NCBI RefSeq assembly: GCF_009765975.1
Contig: NZ_LMUJ01000032.1
Span: forward strand, 106,932 to 139,000
Source of the DNA: Acidisphaera sp. S103
Lineage (GTDB): Bacteria; Pseudomonadota; Alphaproteobacteria; Acetobacterales; Acetobacteraceae
Reading direction: 5' to 3'
Length of the DNA stretch: 32,069 nt
Position numbers and translations under genes: made by a program. Below the pieces are notes generated by a model, which was given only the letters and a program-made list of their open reading frames with translations, ran no database searches and had not been told where the DNA came from. Below, piece by piece: positions 1 to 8,616 of the stretch. Numbering within the stretch: the stretch's first letter is position 1; every line of letters begins with the position of its first letter.

Positions 1-1524
1 AGCCGGCACAACCTGCAGCCCCTTCGGCTTCAGCTCCACACCCGACTTCAGCGACAAACCCCCGCGCTGTCCCGCCTCCCCACCGTTACGGCCACGCGCC
101 GGGAACTTCACCCGCTCGAAACCGGCGAAAATCCCGAACGCGGCGTCCTCGCGAGAACTCACCTCCATCACCTGGCCCAATCCGCCGCGATACCGCCCGG
201 CACCACCTGAATCCTGCCGCAGCTCTTTCTTCCAGATGACCAGCGGCGTGATCGCCTCCGTCGCCTCCACCGGCACGTTGCGCACACCTGATGGGAACGG
301 GGTCGCCGATAGCCCGTCCTGTCGCGGCCGAGCACCGGCACCGCCGGAATGGAAGCTCATGACCATGAACTGTGTGCCGGCCTTGTCGCCCACCCCGGTC
401 AGCCCATGCCCGGCGACCATTTTCAGGGTCCACAGGTTGGACGTGCCCTCGGCGGGAACGCGCCCGGGGATGGCCTGTTCCAGCGCGCCGTAGACCACAT
501 CCGGCATCATGTGGCCGATCGAGGATCGTGCGTACACCGCCGCCGGATACGTGGCACTGACGATCGTTCCGGGCGGTGCCGTCACCTTCACCGCATCCAG
601 CGTCCCGGCATTGTTCGGAATGGTCGGCGCCACGACGCAGTTGATGCCGAACGTCGTATAGGCTTCCGTATAGCACAGCGGACAGTTGATCGCGTACGTG
701 GACATCCCCGACGTGCCGGTGAAATCCACATGGATCGTGTCCTCGCCGATGGTAACCGATGCAACCAGATCGAGCGGCTCCTCATACCCGTCTACCCGCA
801 TCGTATTCGTCCACGTCCCTTTCGGCAGCTTGCCAATCGCCTCGGACATCGCGCGGCGGCTGCGCGTAATGATCTCCTCACCCAGCATATCCAAATCGTC
901 CAGCCGGAATTCGCGCATCATCGACACCAGCCGCCGGCTGCCGATGTCGTTGCAGGCGATCAAGGCGTAGACGTCGCCGATGACCTGCACCGGTTCGCGC
1001 ACATTCGCGCGTATCATCGCCAGCAGGTCTTCGTTCATCACCCCCGCGCGTGCCAGGCGCAGCAGCGGAATGAACAAGCCTTCGTGCCAAATCTGCCGTC
1101 CCTCCGGTGTCTGTCCGACCCCGCCCATGTCGACCAGATGCGAGGTGCAGGCGAACAGCGCAACGATCCGGCCATCCATGAACGTCGGCGAAACGACCAC
1201 CAGGTCGTACAGATGCCCGGTGCCCTTCCACGGATCGTTGGTGATGTAGACATCACCTTCCTTCATGTCCTCCACCGGGAAGACTTTTAGAAAATGCCCG
1301 ACCGAGGCCGCCATCGTATTGATATGCCCCGGCGTTCCCGTCACCGCCTGCGCCAGCATCCGTCCGCGCAGATCGAACGCCCCGGCGGAGATATCCCCCG
1401 CCTCCCGCGCCGACGTACTGAACGCGGTCCGCACCAACGTTTGCCCTTGCTCCTCAACCACCGACAGCAGCCGGTTCCACATGATCTGGACGTCGATTTC
1501 GGAGACGTTACGGCGGTCGCTCAT
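1..1524 (-). CDS. hyuB: Hydantoinase B / oxoprolinase subunit B (C-terminus cut by window edge)
   Basis: This is the B subunit of an ATP-dependent hydantoinase/oxoprolinase, which with HyuA opens cyclic amides or related substrates in the cytoplasm. An open frame of 508 codons runs from an ATG at 1524 to base 1 without a stop. The family is usually about 520-580 residues, so only a short C-terminal tail should be missing. The N-terminus reads MSDRRNVSEIDVQIMWNRLL. Family landmarks are TNDPWKGTGHLYDL near residue 100 and a Gly-rich C-terminal part containing GGAGRYRGGLG. The start codon overlaps the hyuA stop by four bases (ATGA, 1521-1524), showing translational coupling. The exact substrate (hydantoin, 5-oxoproline, N-methylhydantoin, or a carboxylase-type reaction) cannot be read from the sequence. 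Confidence 0.93.
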   Translation of the reverse strand, partial: MSDRRNVSEIDVQIMWNRLLSVVEEQGQTLVRTAFSTSAREAGDISAGAFDLRGRMLAQAVTGTPGHINTMAASVGHFLKVFPVEDMKEGDVYITNDPWKGTGHLYDLVVVSPTFMDGRIVALFACTSHLVDMGGVGQTPEGRQIWHEGLFIPLLRLARAGVMNEDLLAMIRANVREPVQVIGDVYALIACNDIGSRRLVSMMREFRLDDLDMLGEEIITRSRRAMSEAIGKLPKGTWTNTMRVDGYEEPLDLVASVTIGEDTIHVDFTGTSGMSTYAINCPLCYTEAYTTFGINCVVAPTIPNNAGTLDAVKVTAPPGTIVSATYPAAVYARSSIGHMMPDVVYGALEQAIPGRVPAEGTSNLWTLKMVAGHGLTGVGDKAGTQFMVMSFHSGGAGARPRQDGLSATPFPSGVRNVPVEATEAITPLVIWKKELRQDSGGAGRYRGGLGQVMEVSSREDAAFGIFAGFERVKFPARGRNGGEAGQRGGLSLKSGVELKPKGLQVVPA

Positions 1525-3590
1525 GCGAGACCTCCCTCGATAATGATTTCGCCGCCATGGGCGATACGCGCCGAAAAACCGGTGGGAACGATGGTGGTGG
1601 TGCCGTCCTCGACCACCGCCGCCGGTCCGGAAAACGCCGTGCCGGGCAGCAGCGATGCCCGCGCGTAAACCGGGGCATCGATTGTGGTCCCGGTCAGCGA
1701 CTCAATCATTTCGCGTGTCCCCTGCGCTACCGCCTGCCCGGTTGCAACTACAAGCGGGTCGGCTGACGGCAATGCGTATGGTTCCGACAATGCCAGCGTC
1801 CAGGTAACGGCCTCGATCTCCAATCGTGGAATGATTCGGCCGAACAATTGCGCATACGTGGCTTCGAAGACACCACGCAGGGCGGCGGGATCGAGCGCGG
1901 CTCCGTCGAGCGGCACCGCGATCTCGTGCCCCTGGCCGCGATACCGCATGAAGGCCGTTCGTCGTTCGGCCAGCGTGCCGGACGGGACGCCAAGACGCAC
2001 AACCATTTCGGCTTCGGCGCGCATGTCGCCGAACAGGTCCTCGACCACGTCGGCATCCAGATCGTCGAGCCGAAGCAGGAACGTTCTGGCGACCTCGTAA
2101 GCGATGGGCGCATCCAGGAACCCGTGCGCGGATCCCACGCCGGCATCGACCGGGATCACGATGCGGCTGATGCCCAGCTTTTGCGCCAATCGAACAGCGT
2201 GCAGGGGGGCGGCGCCGCCGAAGGCGATCAGGGTGCGGCCGGCTGTGTCCTTGCCGTTCTCCACCGCGTGGACCCGAGCCGCGCTGGCCATGGTCTCATC
2301 GACGATCTCGACAATCCCGCGGGCGGCTTCCGCTGCGGACATGTCCAGTCTGGATCCCACGTCGGTCAGCACCGCTCGTTTGGCGCGATCGGGGTCCAGG
2401 CCAATCTTGCCGCCGGCGAAGCGGACGGGGTCTATCCGCCCCAGCACCACATCGGCGTCGGTCACTGTCGGCGCGGTGCCGCCGCGTCCGTAACACGCCG
2501 GCCCGGGATCGGAGCCAGCACTATCCGGCCCCACGACGATTCGGCGCAGGGAATCCACGCGGCCGATCGACCCGCCGCCGGCGCCGATCTCAACCATGTC
2601 GATCACCGGAATCCGCACCGGAATGCCACTCCCCTTGGCGAACCGATACGCGCGGGCAACCTCGAAATGCCGTGACTGCTGCGGCGTATAATCGTCGATC
2701 AACGTGATCTTCGCAGTCGTCCCACCCATGTCGAACGACAAAGCTCGGTCATAGCCGCCCAACGCCGCGATCCGTCGCGCCAAAATCACCCCGCCGGCTG
2801 GCCCGCTTTCCACCAGCCGCACCGGGAACCGCGTCGCCGTCTCCACCGTGCAAATCCCGCCCGAGGACATCATCAGCAGCAGCGGGCAGGTCACCCCCAG
2901 CCCCGCCAATCCGGCCCGCATACGCCCAAGATAACTGGCCATCAACGGCAGCACATAGGCATTGGCGACGGTGGTCGAGGTCCGCTCATATTCACGGATT
3001 TCGCGGCAGACCTCCGACGACAGCGTGATCGCCAGTCCGGGCATCGCGGCGGCCAGCAAATCCCGGGCACGCTCTTCATGCGCCGGGTTGACGTAGGAGT
3101 GCAGGAAACTGATCGCCAATGCCTCGATCCGTTCGGCTTTCAGCACGGACACCAGACCCAGCAGCGCATCCTCATCCAACGCCAGCAGTACCGATCCGTC
3201 GGCGGCCAGGCGTTCGGGAACCTCCAGCCGCAAATCGCGCTCGACCAACGGCACCGGCCGTTCCATATACAAATCGTATTGTTCGAACCGATGCTCGTAG
3301 GCGATTTCCAGCGAATCCCGGAAACCGGCGGTGGTGATCAACGCGGTGCGGGCACCCTTGCGCTCGATCAGGGCGTTGGTCGCCAGTGTGGTGCCGTGGA
3401 CCACCAAGTCCAACGCCGATCCGTCGATCCCGGCTTCGGTCAGGATCTGACGCGTCCCGGCGATCACCGCTTCGTCGGGCGCCCCTGGTGTCGTCAGCAA
3501 TTTGGTGGAAACGGTCCGGTCCGGCAAAGACAGCACAAGGTCGGTGAACGTGCCGCCGATATCGACGGCTAGACGGGTCCGGACGGTCAT
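1521..3590 (-). CDS. hyuA: Hydantoinase A / oxoprolinase subunit A
   Basis: HyuA is the ATP-binding actin-like-fold subunit that works with HyuB. The 689-residue product begins MTVRTRLAVDIGGTFTDLVL, the N-terminal phosphate-binding signature of the family. Further landmarks are HGTTLATNALIERKGA, ESGPAGG, FDMGGTTAK, GAGGGSI, GPDSAGSDPGPACYGRGG and FGGAAPLHA, in the expected order. I chose the ATG at 3590 because it sits immediately before the DIGG motif; the open frame extends 39 codons further but that part is Arg/Cys-rich and non-conserved. It lies 64 bases after the MFS gene and overlaps hyuB by four bases, so the three genes probably form one leftward operon. The length is normal for a split A subunit. 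Confidence 0.95.
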   Translation of the reverse strand: MTVRTRLAVDIGGTFTDLVLSLPDRTVSTKLLTTPGAPDEAVIAGTRQILTEAGIDGSALDLVVHGTTLATNALIERKGARTALITTAGFRDSLEIAYEHRFEQYDLYMERPVPLVERDLRLEVPERLAADGSVLLALDEDALLGLVSVLKAERIEALAISFLHSYVNPAHEERARDLLAAAMPGLAITLSSEVCREIREYERTSTTVANAYVLPLMASYLGRMRAGLAGLGVTCPLLLMMSSGGICTVETATRFPVRLVESGPAGGVILARRIAALGGYDRALSFDMGGTTAKITLIDDYTPQQSRHFEVARAYRFAKGSGIPVRIPVIDMVEIGAGGGSIGRVDSLRRIVVGPDSAGSDPGPACYGRGGTAPTVTDADVVLGRIDPVRFAGGKIGLDPDRAKRAVLTDVGSRLDMSAAEAARGIVEIVDETMASAARVHAVENGKDTAGRTLIAFGGAAPLHAVRLAQKLGISRIVIPVDAGVGSAHGFLDAPIAYEVARTFLLRLDDLDADVVEDLFGDMRAEAEMVVRLGVPSGTLAERRTAFMRYRGQGHEIAVPLDGAALDPAALRGVFEATYAQLFGRIIPRLEIEAVTWTLALSEPYALPSADPLVVATGQAVAQGTREMIESLTGTTIDAPVYARASLLPGTAFSGPAAVVEDGTTTIVPTGFSARIAHGGEIIIEGGLA

Positions 3591-3654
3591 GAAGCGAGCA
3601 AGCCTTGTGTTGTTCGCCGGGACGGTAAGCTGGCCACGGCCGGATGGGAAGCAG

Positions 3655-5118
3655 CTACACAGCCGATAACGGCGGCGCCACGTCCTCCAGCGACCGTCTC
3701 TCCGCATTCGCTGCCAGGAACCCGGCGACCACGGCCGCGACGACCATCAGCACCCCACCCAGCAGATAGCCGTAGAAGATCGAGACCCGCGATCCGGTGT
3801 CGATCAGGGCGCCGAACAGGGCAGGGCCGGCGACCCCGCCAACGCCGGTGCCGAACGCATAGAACAGCGCGATGGCGATGGCCCGCACCTCCAGCGGAAA
3901 ACTCTCCCCCACCGTCAGATAGGCCGAACTCGCCGCAGCCGAGGCGACGAAGAATATCCCCGTCCAGGCCAGCGTCTGCTGCATCGCATCCAGCCAGCCC
4001 ATGGTGAACAGCCACCCGGTCAGCACCATCAGCACGCCGGACACACCGTAGGTCGCGGTGATCATGATCCGCCGGCCAATCGTGTCGAACAATCGGCCCA
4101 GCACCAGCGGTCCCAGGAAATTGCCGATCGCGAACGGCAGCATGAACAGGCCGACATGGCCCGACGGCACCTTGTAAAAGCGCGTCAGGATCAGCGCATA
4201 GGTGAAGAATACCGCATTGTAGCAGAACGCCTGCGCCGCCATCAGCGTGACCCCCAGCCAGGTCTGCCGCCGATAGGTGGTGACCAGCGCCTTCGCGCCG
4301 GCCTTGAACCAGGAATGGATGTCGGTCCGCAGTCTTAGCGAGCCGGGTGGCACGGGGGGCAGAGGCCGGCCGGTTTCGCGTTCGATGCGCGCCTCGATTT
4401 CGCCGACGATGCGTTCGGCCTCCTCAGGCTGGCCATGGGTCATCAGCCAGCGCGGGCTTTCCGGCAGGAAGCGCCGCAGCAGCAGCACGATGAACCCCAG
4501 AACCCCACCGATGATGAAGGCGGCACGCCAGCCGAGCTCGGTAGGCACCAGCTTCGGATCCAGCACCACCGTTGCGCCCAGTGCGCCGATGGCCGCCCCC
4601 AGCCAGAAGCTGCCGTTGATGACAAGATCGGTGAAACCCCGGCGCCTGGCGGGGATCATCTCCTGGATGGTGGCGTTGACCGCGGCATACTCGCCACCGA
4701 TGCCGGCGCCTGTGAGCAGCCTGAACAACGCGAACGACCAGAAATTCCACGACAACCCGCAGGCGATGGTGGCGACCAGGTAGACCAGCACCGTCACCGT
4801 AAACAGCTTCTTGCGGCCCAACCGGTCGGTCAACCAGCCGAAGAACAGCGCCCCACCCACAGCCCCGACCAGATACGCACTGGCCGCCGCACCGACCTCG
4901 CTGCCGGACAAATGCAGCGTCGGACTGTCCGACAGCGCGCCGGACAGCGAGCCGACGATGGTCACCTCCAACCCGTCCAGGATCCAGGCGATCCCCAGAG
5001 CAAAGATCACCAGCCAGTGAAAGCCGGCCCAGGGCAGGCGATCCAGCCGGTTGGGGACGTTCGTTTCGTAGACGTCGTGTGGGTCCGGCGTTTCGTCGAT
5101 TTTCGTCCCATCCCGCAT
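3655..5118 (-). CDS. MFS transporter, sugar-porter/SV2-like type
   Basis: A 487-residue inner-membrane secondary transporter with about 12 hydrophobic segments. The ATG at 5118 was chosen because the frame upstream is Arg/Ser-rich and would run into the divergent gene; a purine-rich AAAAAGG lies a little upstream. MFS motif A is GWLTDRLGRKK (about residues 94-104), an acidic residue sits in TM1 (ILDGLE, D48), and PESPRWL (219-225) is the signature seen in sugar-porter and niacin/aromatic-acid type carriers. The central cytoplasmic loop (about 225-275) is long and charged. Since it is first in the apparent hyuA-hyuB operon, it probably imports the compound those enzymes open (inference). The substrate is unknown. 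Confidence 0.9.
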   Translation of the reverse strand: MRDGTKIDETPDPHDVYETNVPNRLDRLPWAGFHWLVIFALGIAWILDGLEVTIVGSLSGALSDSPTLHLSGSEVGAAASAYLVGAVGGALFFGWLTDRLGRKKLFTVTVLVYLVATIACGLSWNFWSFALFRLLTGAGIGGEYAAVNATIQEMIPARRRGFTDLVINGSFWLGAAIGALGATVVLDPKLVPTELGWRAAFIIGGVLGFIVLLLRRFLPESPRWLMTHGQPEEAERIVGEIEARIERETGRPLPPVPPGSLRLRTDIHSWFKAGAKALVTTYRRQTWLGVTLMAAQAFCYNAVFFTYALILTRFYKVPSGHVGLFMLPFAIGNFLGPLVLGRLFDTIGRRIMITATYGVSGVLMVLTGWLFTMGWLDAMQQTLAWTGIFFVASAAASSAYLTVGESFPLEVRAIAIALFYAFGTGVGGVAGPALFGALIDTGSRVSIFYGYLLGGVLMVVAAVVAGFLAANAERRSLEDVAPPLSAV

Positions 5119-5176
5119 TGCCCGGCCTGCCTTTTTATTGCCTACTCGCGGGCACCGAACCCGGAGAAACCGACAG
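5119..5176. promoter_or_regulatory. Divergent intergenic region, MFS-hyuAB versus amidase operon
   Basis: Only 58 bases separate the MFS start codon from the ATG of the small amidase subunit on the other strand, so both promoters must overlap here or lie within the coding sequences. It holds a rightward Shine-Dalgarno GGAG (5163-5166) and an A/G-rich leftward one. I could not recognise convincing -35/-10 elements. The arrangement suggests joint control of the two operons, which is an inference. Confidence 0.45.
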
Positions 5177-5377
5177 ATGGGTGCTTTCGAGACCTCAGTT
5201 GAAGCAACGATCGCGCGATGGTTCGGAATCAAGCCGCCGAACGAGCCAGCCCAGCGGCTGGCAGCGGAACTGGCCGACACGGTCGCGGCCTTCGAGGCAC
5301 TGCGCGGCACGCTGGTGTTCGAGGATGAACCATCCAGCTTCGAAGCCGCCCTGCAAGCGACCAAGGAGAAGGCATAA
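5177..5377 (+). CDS. AtzG-like small amidase-associated subunit
   Basis: A 66-residue protein beginning MGAFETSVEATIARWFG. Its layout matches the AtzG/DUF4089 group: an N-terminal helix with the IKPP turn, a second amphipathic helix (RLAAELADTVAAFEALRG), and a short acidic/hydrophobic C-terminal tail (LVFEDEPSSFEAAL). AtzG-type proteins are GatC-like partners that bind and stabilise an amidase-signature enzyme, as in the AtzE-AtzG pair of cyanuric acid catabolism. The stop overlaps the amidase ATG by one base (TAATG), the gene order expected for such a pair. I chose the ATG at 5177 over an in-frame upstream start because GGAG lies ten bases before it and the upstream residues are only Arg-rich. 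The assignment rests on size, helix layout and position, not on a search. Confidence 0.65.
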   Translation: MGAFETSVEATIARWFGIKPPNEPAQRLAAELADTVAAFEALRGTLVFEDEPSSFEAALQATKEKA

Positions 5378-6804
5378 TGGCTGGTCTGGCCGATATCAGC
5401 CTGATCCAGGCCGCCGATGCGGTTGCCTCCGGCGAAACCACCTCACTGGAACTGCTGCACGCCTGCTGGGCCAACCTCGACGCGGCCAACCCCCGGGTGA
5501 ACGCTGTAATCTGGCAGGAGCGTGAACAGGCCGAAGCAGCCGCTCGGGCCGCCGACGAAGCGGTGCGCAACAAGCAGCGCCTGGGGCCGCTGCATGGCGT
5601 GCCGATGGCTCACAAGGATATGTACTACCAGGCCGGCAAGCTGAGCACCTGCGGGTCGGCGCTACGGAGGGATTTCCGACCGACTGTCACCGCCACGGTG
5701 ATCGAACGCCTGTCGGCAGCCGGCGCGTACACCTTCGCCGGCCTGAACATGGCGGAGTTCGCGCAGAACCCGACCGGCCACAACAAGACGTTCGGCGACT
5801 GCCACAACCCGTGGAACCTGCCCTACATCACCGGCGGATCGTCGTCGGGGTCGGGTGCCTCGGTGGCGGCGCGATTCAACTACATGGCGCTGGGATCGGA
5901 CACGGGCGGTTCCATCCGGCTGCCGGCGTCGGCCTGCGGCGTAACCGGGTTGAAGCCGACACAAACCCGCGTCTCGCGCTACGGCGTGATGCCGCTGTCA
6001 TTTTCCCACGACAATGTCGGCCCGCTGGCCCGCACCGCCCGCGATTGCGCGCGTGTCCTGACGGTGATCGCCGGGCATGATCCGCTGGATCCGACCAGTT
6101 CGCGCGAACCGGTGCCGCGCTACGAGATGTTCATGGATAACGACCTGCGTGGCGTGCGGGTCGGCGTTCCGACCAATGTTTTCCTCGATGGCGCCGACGA
6201 GCCGGTCGTCGCGGCGATGGAAGCCGCCCTGGCGGTGCTGGAAGGGCGTGGCGCCACGGTCAGCCGGTTCGAGCTGCCGCTGATGGATGCGGTCGCGGCG
6301 TACGGCGGGATCGTCTCGCGCGTCGAGGCGGCGCCGATCCATGCCGAGTGGATGCGATCCGACCCGCAAGCCTATGGCGCCCATATCAGCGGGCGGATGT
6401 ATCCCGGCTATGCCATTCCCGCCGCGTACTATGTCGAGGCACTCAGCCGCCGCGGTCCGGTGCTGAAAGCCTTTGCCGCCGAGGTCTTCGCCAAGGTCGA
6501 CGTCCTGGTGACGCCAACCATCCGCACCTGCCTGCCGACGCTGCAGGAAACCGACATCGATCACGGGCCGCCAGGGACCGAAACGAAGTTCATGGCGGTG
6601 TCGGCGAACACACGGCCGTTCAACTACCTGGGTCTGCCGGCGATCAGCGTGCCGTGCGGGTTCGATCCGAACGGCTGCCCGATCGGGTTGCAGATCGCCT
6701 GCCGCCCCTTCGGCGAGGGGCGCATCCTGAAAGTCGCCGGCGCCTATCAGATGGATACACGCTGGCATTGGGACCGGCCGCCCGTCCTGAGTGCCGCGGC
6801 ATGA
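5377..6804 (+). CDS. Amidase-signature amidase (AtzE/GatA-like)
   Basis: A 475-residue cytoplasmic amidohydrolase of the amidase-signature family, which hydrolyses C-N bonds with a Ser-cisSer-Lys triad. The triad is visible: Lys80 in PMAHKDMYY, cis-Ser155 in GGSSSGSG, and nucleophile Ser179 in [10 protein letters not shown], followed by GVTGLKPT. The 24-residue spacing between the two serines is as in characterised members. The length is typical. It is preceded by an AtzG-like subunit (one-base overlap) and followed by an asparaginase-family gene (four-base ATGA overlap), so the three are co-translated. Context suggests a carboxamide or carboxybiuret/ureido-type substrate produced from the HyuAB reaction, but this is inference. 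It is unlikely to be tRNA amidotransferase GatA because no gatB is nearby. Confidence 0.92.
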   Translation: MAGLADISLIQAADAVASGETTSLELLHACWANLDAANPRVNAVIWQEREQAEAAARAADEAVRNKQRLGPLHGVPMAHKDMYYQAGKLSTCGSALRRDFRPTVTATVIERLSAAGAYTFAGLNMAEFAQNPTGHNKTFGDCHNPWNLPYITGGSSSGSGASVAARFNYMALGSDTGGSIRLPASACGVTGLKPTQTRVSRYGVMPLSFSHDNVGPLARTARDCARVLTVIAGHDPLDPTSSREPVPRYEMFMDNDLRGVRVGVPTNVFLDGADEPVVAAMEAALAVLEGRGATVSRFELPLMDAVAAYGGIVSRVEAAPIHAEWMRSDPQAYGAHISGRMYPGYAIPAAYYVEALSRRGPVLKAFAAEVFAKVDVLVTPTIRTCLPTLQETDIDHGPPGTETKFMAVSANTRPFNYLGLPAISVPCGFDPNGCPIGLQIACRPFGEGRILKVAGAYQMDTRWHWDRPPVLSAAA

Positions 6805-7799
6805 GCAAGCCGAAAGTCGCCTTCATCGGCACCGGCGGAACCATCGCCTCGCTGGGGCGAGGTCCCCTGGATCTGCAAGACTACGGCGCGGCCGGGAATG
6901 TCATGCACGCCGACGAGATCCTGGCACGTTGGCCGGAAACCGCACTGGTCGCCGACGTGATGGCCGTGCGCTACCGCAACATCGTCAGCCCGGCGATCAA
7001 CTTCACCGACTGGAAGGCGCTGGCCGCCCTGTGCAAGCAACTCGTCCACGATCATCCCGACCTGGCCGGGATCGTCATCGGCCACGGCACCGCGACGCTG
7101 GAGGAGACAGCGTATTTCCTCAACCTGACGGTCAGGGTGTCGATACCGGTGGTGATCGTCGGCGCACAGCGCCCGTCCAGCGGCCTGTCCACCGATGCCG
7201 GACTGAACCTCGTCAACGCCATCCGCGTCGCCGCCAGTCCCGATGCGCGTGACATGGGTGTCCTGGTGATGCTGAACGACGAAATCCACGCGGCGCGGGA
7301 GGTGACGAAGACCGCCACCATGCGGTTGCAGACGTTTCGAACCCCGGATTTCGGCGTCCTGGGCCATGCCGATGGCGATGCTGTCGCGTTCTACCGTCGC
7401 CCGATCCGCCGGCACGCGCCGGACACCGAGTTCGACATCACCGCCATCGAGGCGCTGCCCCGGGTCGACATTTCCTACTCCTACGCCGGCGGTGACGGTG
7501 TGGCAGTCCGAGCCTTCATGGCGGCCGGTGCGAAGGGCATCATCGCCGCGGGCTTCGCGCCGGGCTTCTGCCCGCCGGCCGAAATCGAGGCGCTGACCGA
7601 GGCCGCGGCCCAAGGCATCGTCGTGGTACAGTCCACCCGGGCCGGGTCAGGACGCGTATTTCGCGGGACGAAACTACGGCAGGCCGGATTCCTGATCGCC
7701 GACAACCTGAACCCGCAGAAGGCACGCGTCCTGCTGGCCCTGGCGCTGACCGTCACCAACGATCCGGACACGATCACCCGCATGTTCCGGACCTATTGA
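6801..7799 (+). CDS. Asparaginase/glutaminase-family protein with altered catalytic motif
   Basis: A 332-residue protein of the bacterial type I/II asparaginase family, with no signal peptide and so probably cytoplasmic. The first signature GTGGTIAS carries the nucleophile Thr14. The second signature reads HGTATLEETAYFL; Thr97 is present, but the Asp that normally follows in HGTDT, which contacts the substrate amino group and belongs to the Thr-Lys-Asp triad, is Ala98. The catalytic Lys is kept (Lys170 in REVTKTATM). The codon is clearly GCG. The enzyme may therefore use an amide without an alpha-amino group, or have lost normal activity. I chose the ATG at 6801, overlapping the amidase stop by four bases; the longer open frame upstream is out of phase with the amidase and not conserved. 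Confidence 0.9.
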   Translation: MSKPKVAFIGTGGTIASLGRGPLDLQDYGAAGNVMHADEILARWPETALVADVMAVRYRNIVSPAINFTDWKALAALCKQLVHDHPDLAGIVIGHGTATLEETAYFLNLTVRVSIPVVIVGAQRPSSGLSTDAGLNLVNAIRVAASPDARDMGVLVMLNDEIHAAREVTKTATMRLQTFRTPDFGVLGHADGDAVAFYRRPIRRHAPDTEFDITAIEALPRVDISYSYAGGDGVAVRAFMAAGAKGIIAAGFAPGFCPPAEIEALTEAAAQGIVVVQSTRAGSGRVFRGTKLRQAGFLIADNLNPQKARVLLALALTVTNDPDTITRMFRTY

Positions 7800-7801
7800 G
7801 G

Positions 7802-8614
7802 ATGGCGGACGCCGAAGCCATACGCGCTTTCGAGCATGCCGGCTGGGAGCGGGCGGCCGGCGGTTACGAGGCATCCTTCGCCACCGCCACCCGCACGTTC
7901 ATCCCCGCCCTGCTGGACGCCGCCGGGGTCGAGGCAGGCCAGTCCGTGCTGGACGTAGCCTGCGGGCCGGGCTTCGTCACGGCCGGGGCAGCCGAACGCG
8001 GCGCCATCGTGCGCGGGCTGGATTTCTCCGCCGCCATGTTGGGCGTCGCCCGGACACGTCACCGCAACATCGTGTTCGATCAGGGAGATGCGGAAGCCCT
8101 GCCGTATCCCGAGGGCCACTTCGACGCGGTGATATCCAACTTCGGTATCCACCACGTGCCCCGACCCATCGAGGCGTTGCGGCAGGCGTATCGCGTATTG
8201 CGTCCGGGTGGCCGCCTGGCGTTCACCATCTGGGCCGCGCCGAGTGAAAACATCGCTTGGAAACTGGTGTTCGACGCCATCCGGTCGGAAGGCGACATGG
8301 CGGCATCACGAGCACCCGCGCCGGGCGGCGGCTTCGGCACACCGACGGACTGCGAGTCCGCCCTGGAACAGGCTGGCTTCACCGGGATCAGTTCACGCAA
8401 GCTGACCGGTCTGTGGCACCATGCCAACGGGCGGGCGTTGCTAGATGCGCTGCGAGCCGGCACCGCTCGGATGGCGGCGCTGATCGAGGCCCAATCCGCC
8501 ACTGATATCCCGGGGATCGTCGCCGCGATCGACCGGGCCGCCGCCGCATATCGGGATGCCGATGGCCTCGCCATCCCGATCGCGGCTTTTGTCGCCTACG
8601 GCCACAAGGCCTGA
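7802..8614 (+). CDS. SAM-dependent class I methyltransferase
   Basis: A 270-residue UbiE/Methyltransf_11-type methyltransferase. Motif I is VLDVACGPGFVTAG (about residues 49-62), the acidic residue binding the SAM ribose is in RGLDFSAAML (D74), the adenine-contact region is QGDAEALPYP, and motif IV is FDAVISNFGIHHV. The target is unknown. It begins two bases after the asparaginase stop; no good Shine-Dalgarno is visible for the ATG at 7802, and an in-frame TTG at 7796 is the alternative, giving two more residues. Translation is probably coupled to the upstream gene. It ends two bases from the convergent prpB-like gene. Whether it serves the same pathway as the amidase operon is unclear. Confidence 0.88.
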   Translation: MADAEAIRAFEHAGWERAAGGYEASFATATRTFIPALLDAAGVEAGQSVLDVACGPGFVTAGAAERGAIVRGLDFSAAMLGVARTRHRNIVFDQGDAEALPYPEGHFDAVISNFGIHHVPRPIEALRQAYRVLRPGGRLAFTIWAAPSENIAWKLVFDAIRSEGDMAASRAPAPGGGFGTPTDCESALEQAGFTGISSRKLTGLWHHANGRALLDALRAGTARMAALIEAQSATDIPGIVAAIDRAAAAYRDADGLAIPIAAFVAYGHKA

Positions 8615-8616
8615 AA

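Noticed and set aside
349-1290. Long plus-strand open frame of 313 codons
   Set aside because: It is antisense to hyuB, very rich in His, Arg and Pro, and has no family features. The minus-strand frame carries the conserved hydantoinase B motifs.
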